Shown one piece after another: positions 41,977 to 50,484 of a stretch of DNA of 64,000 nucleotides. This stretch comes from Austwickia chelonae (GTDB lineage Bacteria; Actinomycetota; Actinomycetes; Actinomycetales; Dermatophilaceae). The stretch is taken from contig NZ_CP031447.1 of assembly GCF_003391095.1 (NCBI RefSeq), positions 3,224,001-3,288,000 of the forward strand, read 5' to 3'. Position numbers and translations under genes: made by a program. Within the stretch, counting starts at the first letter, position 1. Every line of letters starts with the position of its first letter. A model generated the notes under the pieces. The model was not told the origin of the DNA and did not search any database. It was given only the letters and a program-made list of their open reading frames with translations.

Positions 41977-43660
41977 CCCGGAGATTTCGTGGTGTTGAGC
42001 GTGCCGTGACATGAGAAGTGCCCTTGACCTGCAAGGATGTTGATTTCGACGTCAGTATCCGCAGGATCAGAAGGGCACTTCCCAGGTGAGTAAGCGTAGC
42101 GGGCTCTACCCCCATGTCCGGGTCGACACCGCGGCGGTGCCAGCGGTCGCTCAGGCCGGTGGGGTCCTGTTGACAAAGACGGCGCGCGTATCGGGTCTGG
42201 ACCGGGCGTTGAGTCAGGCACTGCTTCCGTGGCGGAAGCCGTTGGCCAGGCACGACCCGGCTAAGGTCCTGCTGGATCTGGGGATGTCACTGGCGTTGGG
42301 TGGGGACACCTGCCGGGACGCGGCCCTGTTGCGGGCCGAACCGGGGGTGTACGGGCCGGTCGCCTCAGACGCCACGATCTGCCGCACCATCGCCGCGCTG
42401 GCCGCCGACGTGGCTAGGGTCGAGAAGGCCGTTGCAGGTGCGCGGGCGGTAGCTCGCGCCCATGTGTGGGCGCTGGCCGGGCGGCACGCCCCGAACCACG
42501 GCATCGACGCCGCGAATCCGCTGGTCATCGACCTGGACGCCACGTTGGTGAGGGCCCACTCCGAGAAGGAGCAGGCCGCGCCAACCTTTAAACGTGGCTA
42601 CGGGTTCCACCCACTGTGCGCCTTCGTCGACCACGGTCCCAAGGGGAGCGGGGAGGCGTTGGCGATGTTGCTGCGCCCGGGGAACGCCGGCTCGAACACG
42701 GCCGCCGACCATGAACATGTCATCAAGGCGGTCCTGGCCGCACTGCCCGACACCGATGCGTCCCGGCCTGGCAGGAAGGTGTTGATCCGCACTGACGGCG
42801 CCGGGGGCACTCGGAAGCTGTTGGGGTTCCTGCACCGCCGCGGCCTGTCGTACTCCATCGGCTGGACCCTGCCCGCGAACACCCCCGAGTTGTACAACCT
42901 GATTCCCGAGCAGGTGTGGCAGGGCGCGTACAACGCCGACGGCGCCGTACGCGAGGGTGCTGACGTAGCCGAGTTCACCGACCTGCTCACCGGCGCCGGC
43001 AAGCTGAAAGGCTACCCACCGGGGATGCGGATCATCGTGCGCCGGGAACGGCCCCACCCCGGCGCGCAACTGCGCTTCGATGACGTCGCCGGCTACCGGT
43101 TGACCGCGTTCGTCACCAACACCACCCGCGGGCAACTGGCTGACCTGGAGCTGCGCCACCGCCGCCGGGCCCGCTGCGAAGACCGCATCCGGATCGCCAA
43201 AGACACCGGCTTGACCAACCTGCCCCTGCAAGGCTTCGCGCAGAACCGCGTCTGGCTCCTGATCGTGCAGCTCGCGAACGATCTCCTGGCGTGGATGGCC
43301 ATGCTCGCCCTGACCGGGCACGACGCGCGCCGGTGGGAACCCAAGACCCTGCGCCACCGCCTGTTCACCATCGCCGCCACCCTCGCGCGCACCGCCCGGC
43401 AACGGGTCCTCCACATCAAGAACACCGCCCCATGGGCCGGGCTGTTCACCACCGCGTGGACCAACCTGAGCGCACTGTCACCGCCTTGACCAGCGCACTC
43501 AACCAACCCCTACCAACCCCGAGACACCCTCGTTCGTGGAAAACGACGCCCACCGGCAGCGACATCCCGGCCACTGTCGTACCCACCTGCCAGAATTCAC
43601 CCCACAACAACGGCAACGGCGCCGACTACACCGACGCCGCGCCCTGATGAAACATCCGGG
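41977..43660 (+). mobile_element. IS1380-family insertion sequence
   Basis: Terminal inverted repeats CCCGGAGATTTCGTGGTG (left) and CCCGGATGTTTCATCAGG (right, reversed) bound an intact transposase gene. Flanking tetramers CTAG and CTAA are near-matching target copies. Exact ends are uncertain by a few bases. Confidence 0.75.
42086..43489 (+). CDS. IS1380-family transposase, intact
   Basis: The 467-residue IS4-like DDE transposase has NPLVIDLDATLVRAHSEKEQ (first Asp), KVLIRTDGAGGTRKLLGFLH (second Asp), GYPPGMRIIVRRERPHPGA, and ARCEDRIRIAKDTGLTNLPL (Glu region). Full length without interruptions. Confidence 0.93.
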   Translation: MSKRSGLYPHVRVDTAAVPAVAQAGGVLLTKTARVSGLDRALSQALLPWRKPLARHDPAKVLLDLGMSLALGGDTCRDAALLRAEPGVYGPVASDATICRTIAALAADVARVEKAVAGARAVARAHVWALAGRHAPNHGIDAANPLVIDLDATLVRAHSEKEQAAPTFKRGYGFHPLCAFVDHGPKGSGEALAMLLRPGNAGSNTAADHEHVIKAVLAALPDTDASRPGRKVLIRTDGAGGTRKLLGFLHRRGLSYSIGWTLPANTPELYNLIPEQVWQGAYNADGAVREGADVAEFTDLLTGAGKLKGYPPGMRIIVRRERPHPGAQLRFDDVAGYRLTAFVTNTTRGQLADLELRHRRRARCEDRIRIAKDTGLTNLPLQGFAQNRVWLLIVQLANDLLAWMAMLALTGHDARRWEPKTLRHRLFTIAATLARTARQRVLHIKNTAPWAGLFTTAWTNLSALSPP

Positions 43661-43677
43661 CTAAATTACATGAGAAT

Positions 43678-43721
43678 CACTCGGCGTAGATATGGACCCT
43701 TTTCCTCACCTACGCCAAGTG
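43678..43721. other. Stem-loop beside IS1380 right end
   Basis: CACTCGGCGTAG and CTACGCCAAGTG pair over 12 bases with one mismatch. It may be part of the termination region of cassette 2. Confidence 0.45.
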
Positions 43722-43739
43722 ATTTAGCGAGCGTTATTC

Positions 43740-43765
43740 GTGATCATTTGGATCCAAATGATCAC
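43740..43765 (-). terminator. Perfect 26-bp palindrome after cassette 2
   Basis: GTGATCATTTGGA is followed directly by its reverse complement, 57 bases downstream of the membrane-protein stop. Probable terminator hairpin. A protein-binding site is the alternative. Confidence 0.6.
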
Positions 43766-43822
43766 ATCATCGCCACATTCTCTTCCCATGAGGAAACTCA
43801 GCCCGGCCTCACTTCAAGTTCC

Positions 43823-44035
43823 TTATTTATGGTCTTGTTTATCTGCAAAATAATTGAATAATCTTGCAGAGATGTTAACAAAGATGCCACAGAGGAGCAG
43901 GGTGAGCATTGAAACGACGATGGTCTCTGCGCTGAGTCTTTCCTTCCACACTCCCAATGCCCATAGAATACATATGGTCATGAGGATTGTGGAGATTATC
44001 TGATCGCCGCGCGTAGTTCTCCAGTAGTTTTTCAT
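43823..44035 (-). CDS. Two-helix membrane protein, cassette 2 (immunity candidate)
   Basis: The 70-residue protein has a basic start (MKNYWRTTRGDQ), two membrane segments (STILMTICILWALGVW and IVVSMLTLLLCGIFVNISAR), and a charged end (FADKQDHK). It begins 7 bases after the secreted-protein gene. It has the same size, topology and position as 40031-40240, with no clear residue identity. Confidence 0.7.
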   Translation of the reverse strand: MKNYWRTTRGDQIISTILMTICILWALGVWKERLSAETIVVSMLTLLLCGIFVNISARLFNYFADKQDHK

Positions 44036-44042
44036 TCGCAGC

Positions 44043-44621
44043 TCATGAATTCCATCGGATGATGATCGCCAGAACTGCCGCGACCATTGGTTTCTTCAAC
44101 TTATTCGCCAGCGCCCTCAATGCTGGAGGGATGACACTTGTGATACAGCCGCCAATAACGGCCTCGACTCGCGACTCAGCGCTAGCTTGTTCTCCTGTTC
44201 TCACGAGGTGAACAATTTCCCCAACCGCTGCACCCCCAAGCGCCCCAACGGCACACCTTCCGAGTACCGCCACAAAAGGAATAAGTAATGCAGGAAGCGC
44301 TCTAAAATCAGATCCCTCTTCTGAGGTCGTTGCCACTTCGACCAAGGCGGCAACTTCCGCTTGAGCTGCTAGATCGTCAGGGAAAAGAACTCGGGCAAAT
44401 TCTTGAGGTGTTCTCGTGGTAGCTGCTTTGTCCAGTGCGTTCAAGAGCTGTTGCAGCTTAGCGTCATCGATGCTTGTTCCCGTTGTCCCCACGGTGGTCG
44501 AGCATCCTACAGATGAGGCCGGCTGAACTTCAGCAGCTTGAGCTGAGCTCGTGCCAACAACTGCTCCAAACCCCATCACCATCGCTGCGACCACTGTGGC
44601 TGCGATTGAACTCTTGAACAT
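44043..44621 (-). CDS. Secreted three-cysteine protein with hydrophobic C-terminus, cassette 2 (bacteriocin candidate)
   Basis: The 192-residue protein has a signal peptide (MFKSSIAATVVAAMVMGFGA, likely cut after AQA at 29), a hydrophilic middle, and a hydrophobic C-terminal half (ALLIPFVAVLGRCAVGALGG; VIGGCITSVIPPALRALANK; final helix MVAAVLAIIIRW). Cysteines are at 40, 123 and 159, against 47, 152 and 191 in the other cassette: one just after the signal and a pair 36-39 apart. The sequences differ, so this is shared design rather than recent duplication. The codon pattern is A/T-richer than core genes. Confidence 0.8.
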   Translation of the reverse strand: MFKSSIAATVVAAMVMGFGAVVGTSSAQAAEVQPASSVGCSTTVGTTGTSIDDAKLQQLLNALDKAATTRTPQEFARVLFPDDLAAQAEVAALVEVATTSEEGSDFRALPALLIPFVAVLGRCAVGALGGAAVGEIVHLVRTGEQASAESRVEAVIGGCITSVIPPALRALANKLKKPMVAAVLAIIIRWNS

Positions 44622-45029
44622 CGAATCTCCTGAAAGTCATATTGTATGGAACTTCGAACATCTGACGATTTCTCACTCATGTGCGTGGATTGAACTAAAT
44701 ACCTCTCTTGGGTGCTAAGCTCCAATCAGAACAGGCCCCCCTCGTCTCATAGATGCATGTTCTATAACTTTTTGATAAAGTTACTAAAGTGGTCAGTCTG
44801 GGCGTGGCAAAAGGTCATACCTTATGAAAGTCGCAGCAATAGATCGCGGCGGTCTTGCCTGATAAAAGGTGAGCGCCAATGGAGACTTAGGTTCGTTTAT
44901 TCATTGAGGGGCGGGTCGAGGTTGAGCCCCTTTGTTGGTGTTGAGAGGCATCTTCATGCCTTGGAGTGGGGACGACAACTCTCTAGTCTGTAGCTGTTCG
45001 GTGGGGTGCGACTTCCACATGACGAGCGT
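44622..45029. other. Low-GC upstream region of cassette 2, no gene supported
   Basis: About 400 bases. The first 100 should hold the cassette 2 promoter. A plus-strand frame at 44712-44993 has no start signal or recognisable content. Confidence 0.4.
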
Positions 45030-45371
45030 GGTGCGGCAGTGGCTGGTATGGGTGGGCGTTCGCGCTGGACGATGACCCACGCCCCCTCGGGGTAATCGTG
45101 CCGCAGATTTTACTTGGCCAAAAGGTCGATGAGCTCGACTGCCACAGCGCCGTCACGGACCTAGTTGTGGATCTTCCACACAGGGCGCACACATGTGCCT
45201 AGGAACGATGCGGCACAGATCAGCGGTGGCGGTGGGAAAGGATATACCCCATTGCGACAGACAGTAGTCACTGATGGTCTTAACTTCTGACGGGTTGGGT
45301 AACGACGCGTGGAGCGCAAGGTCTCGTTGCGAGATGCCGTGGGCTGCTGATGGCAGTCCACGGCACGCCAA
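45030..45371 (-). pseudogene. Decayed IS1380-like transposase fragment
   Basis: Broken minus-strand frames read CLSQWGISFPTATADLCRIV, then VRDGAVAVELIDLLAK and YPEGAWVIVQRERP. They line up in order with the intact IS1380 transposase at GLSYSIGWTLPANTPELYNL, AEFTDLL and YPPGMRIIVRRERP. At least two frame changes or stops lie between them, so it is dead and diverged from the copy at 42 kb. Confidence 0.5.
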
Positions 45372-45526
45372 TGCTTTTTAAATAAAAGGTAAATTGGTAG
45401 ACATAACCCACTATATCGGTATAGTACGTTTTATCAGGGATGGCCGATTCTAGGTGTCCCCGGGGGCTTGCATGACATCTCGGAACAAGAAGCTTTTAAC
45501 GATCCTGAGCCTAGAAAACAGGGCTC

Positions 45527-46686
45527 TAGTGTCGTGAGTCGTTAATGTGTTTCCTTTTTGGTTGGATGGGTTCGTGCCGGGTCCTGCTGCGAAGTCTCTT
45601 GTCCTGACTGATCATGAGCGGTCGGTGCTGTCGGGGTGGGTGCGTCGGCCGACGTCGTCGGCGCGGTTGGTGCAACGGGCCTCGATCGTGTTGGCGTACG
45701 CCGAGGAGTCGTCGGTGGCCGGTGTGGCGCGGCGGGTGGGGGTCAGTGCCCCGACGGTGACCAAGTGGCGCGACCGGTTCCTGACCGAGAGGCTGAACGG
45801 GTTGGATGATGCGCCACGGCCGGGGCAGCCCCGCAAGCTGACCGACGAGCAGATCGAGACGCTGATCAGCCGCACCCTCAGCGGGGTGCCGCCGAACGGA
45901 GATACTCGCTGGTCGACTCGGTCCATGGCCAAGGACCAGGGGTTGAACCAGACCCAGGTGTCGCGGATCTGGCGGGCCTTCGGTCTCAAACCGCACGCGG
46001 TGGACTCCACCGAAGTCGTCCAAGGACCCGGCGTTCGTGGACAAGGCCTGCGACATCGTCGGCCTGTACCTGCCACCCCCGCAGAACGCCCTGGTCCTGG
46101 TGGTGGATGAGCAGTCCCAGGTCCAGGCCCTGGACCGGGCTACGCCGATCCTGCCGATGATGCCCGGCACGCCCGCGCGGGCCACCCACGACTACATCCG
46201 CCACGGAACCACGACAGCGTTCGCGGCGATGGACATCCTCTCCGGGGCAGTCATCGCACGGAACCACCATCGCCACCACTCGGTCGAGTTCCTCCGATTC
46301 CTCACAGAAGTCGACGCCGCCACCCCCACAGACCTCGAGCTGCACCTCGTGCTCGACAACTTCCCCCGCGAGCGGGAGGCGCCCCCAGCCACCCACAAGA
46401 CCCCAGCCGTGAAGGCCTGGCTACTCAAGCACCCCCGCGTGGTCCTGCACTTCACGCCCACCAGCGCGTCCTGGCACAACCTCGTCGAACGCTGGTTCGC
46501 CGAACTCACCCGCCGCAAACCCCGGCGCTCAACCCACCGCTGTGTCATCGAGCTCGAACGCGACATCGTGACCTGGACCCAGAACTGGAACAACGACCCC
46601 AAACCCTTCGTCTGGACCAAGACCACCGATCAGATCCTCGACACCCTCACCAGCTACTGCCAACGAACCAACGACTCACGACACTA
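45527..46686 (+). mobile_element. IS630-family insertion sequence, copy B
   Basis: TA at 45527-45528 and 46685-46686 flank perfect 17-base terminal repeats TAGTGTCGTGAGTCGTT. These ends differ from those of copy A at 36.7 kb, so it is a different IS630 member. Confidence 0.88.
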
Positions 46687-46687
46687 G
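45547..46687 (+). pseudogene. IS630-family transposase, frameshifted
   Basis: The N-terminal part (LTDHERSVLSGWVRRPTSSA, HTH, SRIWRAFGLKPHAVDS) leaves frame near 46010. The second part continues from KDPAFVDKACDIVGLYLPPP through the DDE region (LVLVVDEQSQVQALDRATPI, HLVLDNFPREREAP, WHNLVERWFAELTRRKPRRS). IS630 transposases are sometimes made by programmed frameshifting, but the joint has no slippery run, so a mutation is more likely. Confidence 0.85.
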
Positions 46688-46918
46688 CTGCGCTGAATAT
46701 ATGTGAGGAGGTAAAAAAGTCCATTGTCGAGACACGGACGCCTCCTGTTGTGGAAACTATCACTGCGGGTGACCGCACCCAGAGCAACCGCTACGATGAC
46801 ACAAGTTTGATCAGTGCTTTCCGTGAAGATTCTCTTCAAGAGATTCAACTTCCGGATTGCCCCAGATAGGGCAACACGGAGGGGTGCTGCCTAAAATCTA
46901 AATACCATTGGGGGCTTC

Positions 46919-47641
46919 ATGCTTCTGGCCTTACAAAATATATCCTTCACTTACCAGGATACGGGTCGGGTAGAGCGCGTTTTTGATGGACTCAGCCTTC
47001 AGATTAACCCTGGGAGTTTCGTCAGTCTGATGGGGTATTCTGGTTGTGGAAAATCGACCTTGCTGGGGCTCTGCAGTGGAAGATTGCGCCCTGACGCTGG
47101 TCAGATAATTTGGGGAGAGCAAGATTTATGGGCTTTACCTCCAAAGAACCGCTTGCATTTGCGCCGGTCTCATGTGGGAATGATTTTCCAAGATTTTCGG
47201 TTAATTGATACTATGTCCGTTGCTGACAATATCGCTCTCCCCGCCCATCTGTCTGGGACCAAGCCAGATGTTTCTTGGCAAAAAGAACTGCTTGAACGTA
47301 TCGGACTGACCAAGTGGAGCAAGTCCTTACCTCAGCAGCTTTCCGGTGGCCAAAGACAGCGTTGTGCAATTGCTCGGGCACTTCTCCTGCGCCCTCCGTT
47401 GATCCTTGCTGATGAACCCACAGCATCTATCGATTTAGCCACCGGCGCATCGGTCATTCAACTTCTGACTGGTCTTTGTCAAGAGACCGGATCGACTCTA
47501 GTTCTTTCGACTCATGACCCATCAGTCGCGACGGCAGCAGACCGAGTAGTAAATTTGCTTGATGGACGGGTTGTTGACGACTACGAACCGATAGACAGCA
47601 GGGATGTTGCTCGTCGGGTGACTTCCATAGGTGCTTGCTGA
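46919..47641 (+). CDS. ABC transporter ATPase (MacB/LolD-like)
   Basis: The 240-residue ATPase has Walker [10 protein letters not shown] near 39, Q-loop FQDFRLID, signature LSGGQRQR, and Walker [13 protein letters not shown]. The sequence class matches ATPases that pair with FtsX-like permeases. The stop overlaps the permease start by one base (TGATG). A/T-rich codon use fits acquired DNA. The surrounding secreted cassettes suggest export or self-protection for a peptide, not shown. Confidence 0.9.
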   Translation: MLLALQNISFTYQDTGRVERVFDGLSLQINPGSFVSLMGYSGCGKSTLLGLCSGRLRPDAGQIIWGEQDLWALPPKNRLHLRRSHVGMIFQDFRLIDTMSVADNIALPAHLSGTKPDVSWQKELLERIGLTKWSKSLPQQLSGGQRQRCAIARALLLRPPLILADEPTASIDLATGASVIQLLTGLCQETGSTLVLSTHDPSVATAADRVVNLLDGRVVDDYEPIDSRDVARRVTSIGAC

Positions 47642-48906
47642 TGTGGTGGATTGCCATGAGGACTGTTCCTCGTCGTATAGATCAGCAGGGGGCTCTTTTC
47701 TTAGCCGCTGCAGTCTCTTCAGCGATCCTTACTCTGGTCATAGCCGCAGGGATGAACATCTTCTCGCTTGAAGATAGCCGGGCAGCGAAAGCTGCTTGGT
47801 CTCTTATCGGCACTAGCTGCTTCATCTCGGGACTCTCTTTGCTGATAGTCGGGGCTCAAACTGTCACTGACGTGTATGCCTTACGTAGAGACGAACACAG
47901 AACGTTACTTGACCTAGGCGCATCCCCTCACTTACTGATCAGCATCTTTACTTTAGAAGTTCTCCTTGCTAGCTCAGTAGGAGCAATGGTTGGCAACCTC
48001 ATCGCAGCCATAAGTATCAAGTCTTACATTCAGGCCATACAAGAGACCGGTCTTCCAGTATCAGCCGTTCCTCATACTATTCCGCTAGCTGCAGCTTTAA
48101 TCGGAAGTTCTGTGACAATTCTCATCGCTTTTTTCTGTTCACTCAGCGGGGTATCGGTAGCCAGATCTTCTACTCGAGGAGATAGCAAAATTACCCCCTC
48201 CCTGTGGACGAAGAGTCGTGCAGCCTGGTCTTTCATCTCGATTGGCTTGCTCATAGCCGCTTCTCAGCACGAACCCCGATCAGCCAGGAAGTTAGATCAT
48301 TCATTACAGTATGCGGCGGGCATCGGCATCCTTGCGGTCTTCGTTGCTGTCACTCTCTTACCTATTTTTGTCGCTATTGTTGGTCAACTTGCTAGAAGAC
48401 TTAGCCTGCAACTTGGCAGTCCTGTTGGCATAGTTGCCATGAATGCAAAATGCATTAGATACGGTAGTTCTTCAGCTACAGGAACTGCCACTGTCCTACT
48501 CACTGGAATATCCACCGTATTACTCTTAACATACGCCTCAGGGCTCCCTCGAGAACAATTAATTAGAGTACTGGTGATACTACTCTTACCAATGATATTT
48601 TTCCTTAACCTATCCATTATAAATACCAGTATCCTCAATGCTCATAGCCGCAAGGATTTTTCGATATTGCTGTCTGATCTGGGATTTACTTCTCGTCAAA
48701 TTTGCAAGGCACATCTTCTTGAGATCTTCTTCATTTGGTCATGCGCATCAGCGCTTTGTCTGGCCATCAATATTGCAGTTTCAGCTATCGGTAATGTTTC
48801 CCTAGGCCTAGGCATGCTATTGCCGATTATTGTATGCTACTTAATGCCACTAATGGTGGCTTTTTGCGCTATCGCAATTAGTTATAGTCGAAGCCGCCTT
48901 CCATGA
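47641..48906 (+). CDS. FtsX-like ABC permease
   Basis: A 421-residue membrane protein with about eight hydrophobic segments arranged as two FtsX-like four-helix sets (ALFLAAAVSSAILTLVIAAG, LEVLLASSVGAMVGNLIAAI; ILAVFVAVTLLPIFVAIVGQ, LGLGMLLPIIVCYLMPLMVA). It pairs with the upstream ATPase. ATG 47641 is preferred over a TTG six bases earlier because of the stop-start overlap. Confidence 0.85.
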   Translation: MWWIAMRTVPRRIDQQGALFLAAAVSSAILTLVIAAGMNIFSLEDSRAAKAAWSLIGTSCFISGLSLLIVGAQTVTDVYALRRDEHRTLLDLGASPHLLISIFTLEVLLASSVGAMVGNLIAAISIKSYIQAIQETGLPVSAVPHTIPLAAALIGSSVTILIAFFCSLSGVSVARSSTRGDSKITPSLWTKSRAAWSFISIGLLIAASQHEPRSARKLDHSLQYAAGIGILAVFVAVTLLPIFVAIVGQLARRLSLQLGSPVGIVAMNAKCIRYGSSSATGTATVLLTGISTVLLLTYASGLPREQLIRVLVILLLPMIFFLNLSIINTSILNAHSRKDFSILLSDLGFTSRQICKAHLLEIFFIWSCASALCLAINIAVSAIGNVSLGLGMLLPIIVCYLMPLMVAFCAIAISYSRSRLP

Positions 48907-48916
48907 AAGGATGATC

Positions 48917-49549
48917 GTGAGAATAGCCGCCCTTACCAAAGTAGTCTATCTGAATCTCATTCTATTATTTTTTGTCATATCATTGAGCGGATGCGGTAGG
49001 TCCATGTCAAAGCACTCCTCTGCTCCTCGCATAGATATCGAAGCTACGATCCGTTCTGCGGGAGCTACTTGTGCAGACATTCTGGATGAGGGAAAACAAA
49101 ATAAAATCCTTAAAGGAAGTCAATCTCTAGACGTTAAGGAGATTATTCGTGATGAGGCGCGACTCTGTGAGTTCCACGCCCATGGAGTGGAGCTTGTTCC
49201 TGCAAACGGTATCGATCTTGATGATGAGAAAGACGATCAGCTAGTAGTAACTCTCCCCGCCGCTGGGTTCGAGTCTCCATTGCGCCCTGATTCGTTAGAA
49301 AAACTCTTTTTGACCTTTCCTTATCCGATTCGTCACTCCACTGCTGGCAGCATAGATAGCACTAGGGTTGTTTTTACAGACCCACTCCAAGCCAACGGAG
49401 CCTTGATATTTTCGAGAGCTTCTTCCGAGCAGGATGCCTATCAGCAAAACCTTTGGGATCGTAACAAAACACTCATTATTGGCGCTGGAATTGCTGTTAT
49501 GCTGACCGCTTTTAGTGTATTAATTATTAAATCTCGCAATTCGAGGTAA
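48917..49549 (+). CDS. Lipoprotein with C-terminal membrane helix
   Basis: The protein has about 210 residues. The signal has lipobox LSGC (VVYLNLILLFFVISLSGCGR), then a hydrophilic domain with two further cysteines, and a C-terminal helix (TLIIGAGIAVMLTAFSVLII) followed by basic residues. The double anchoring is unusual. GTG 48917 has AAAGGA five bases upstream; ATG 48911 is the alternative. As third gene of the ABC operon it may be a substrate receptor or immunity lipoprotein, as in lantibiotic self-protection operons. Confidence 0.75.
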   Translation: MRIAALTKVVYLNLILLFFVISLSGCGRSMSKHSSAPRIDIEATIRSAGATCADILDEGKQNKILKGSQSLDVKEIIRDEARLCEFHAHGVELVPANGIDLDDEKDDQLVVTLPAAGFESPLRPDSLEKLFLTFPYPIRHSTAGSIDSTRVVFTDPLQANGALIFSRASSEQDAYQQNLWDRNKTLIIGAGIAVMLTAFSVLIIKSRNSR

Positions 49550-50133
49550 AATAAATTTGCTCGGTAAACTTGCATATATTAAATTTCTCAGCTAAGGATC
49601 TTTAATATAAATGTGTCAGCGCCTCGCCTGGATGATCTGAGGGTCTCCTGGTGGAGAAGCTGTGACATCGCTCGCTGTGGTGGCCAGTCTGGGCATCAGG
49701 AGTACTTAGCTGCCGCCCTGGCGAGGATGCCTTCCCGTCAGGCGAATCTGGCGGAAGGTCGAGGCGTGTCCGGCGTTGTTGTCGCTGGCGAACGCCGGGC
49801 TGGGGGGATGTTCCCCGTATCACACAGGACAGCTAGTGAAGGACCACCCTCTACCTCGTCCTGTAATGGCTCCCTTACGACCGCAGCGCGTCCTGCGTCA
49901 TGACACTGCTCTCTCCCCCTGGCGATGTCCACGCCTGTAACGCGGACCTGAAGCTCTCCTGAGCAGCGCGGATGCTACCAGCATCAGCGCCGAATCCTCA
50001 TCGGCCGACGTATCGAACGAGTCCTCACACTCCTCGACCACGCCCCCATAATTTTCCGCTTCCAACAGACTAATTGTTTTAGATAGATAATAGTTTTACA
50101 TTTTAAAGCAAAGTCTCTTAGGGTCAAACAAAC
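49550..50133. other. Mixed-composition gap, no gene supported
   Basis: GC content jumps up at about 49620-50040 and down again at 50050-50130, marking a joint between DNAs of different origin. Frames are short and unrecognised. A decayed insertion sequence is possible. Confidence 0.4.
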
Positions 50134-50149
50134 ACCCTCAAAAGAGGGT
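50134..50149 (+). other. Short hairpin before bacteriocin gene
   Basis: ACCCTC and GAGGGT pair around AAAA, 18 bases before the TTG start of the bacteriocin-like frame. It could be an attenuator or an old terminator. Confidence 0.4.
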
Positions 50150-50167
50150 CGAAAAGCCTTCTTATGC

Positions 50168-50482
50168 TTGCACGCACCCAGTTATTTCGATATTTTCAGA
50201 GCGCTCAGAGTCTGGGATTACGGTCACGGCTGGAACAGTGTCTGGTCGAACTATTGGCATCCCAGCAATGTGCACGGAAGCTCCGTCACCAAGAACGGCA
50301 CGCGTTTCGATTCTGGCTGCACACCTGCACATCAGCGTTCGTATGCATCCACGATGCACCACATGGTGGGACACCGCCGCGCGATACTGTCCTTCGACCG
50401 GCCCAGACCACCCGAATCTTTAATAGCCTGGGCTGGAGTGACTGTGCACCAGCCCAGGCTTCCGGTTCGATATAAGGAATAA
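50168..50482 (+). pseudogene. Lactococcin-972-like bacteriocin, damaged
   Basis: The frame from TTG 50168 contains the family core: VWDYGHGWNSVWSNYWHPSN followed by VHGSSVTKNGTRFDSGC and RSYAST. Lactococcin 972 relatives are secreted peptides of about 60-70 residues that bind lipid II in Gram-positive targets. Here no signal peptide is encoded before the core (MHAPSYFDIFRALR instead). After MHHM the expected aromatic end appears only in another frame (WWDTAARYC). Thus both ends look mutated, while the core and the downstream transporter genes remain. Confidence 0.7.
50425..50460 (+). terminator. Hairpin between bacteriocin and membrane-protein genes
   Basis: AGCCTGGGCTGG (50425-50436) pairs perfectly with CCAGCCCAGGCT (50449-50460). 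In this position it would give more bacteriocin than immunity/transport message (attenuation). Confidence 0.7.
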
Positions 50483-50484
50483 CG

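Noticed and set aside
44712-44993. 93-codon plus-strand frame in the low-GC gap
   Set aside because: No ribosome site, no family features, and it lies in the upstream region of cassette 2.
49602-49932. Short frames on both strands in the GC-rich patch
   Set aside because: Could be a decayed insertion sequence but no alignment to a known transposase could be made by eye.
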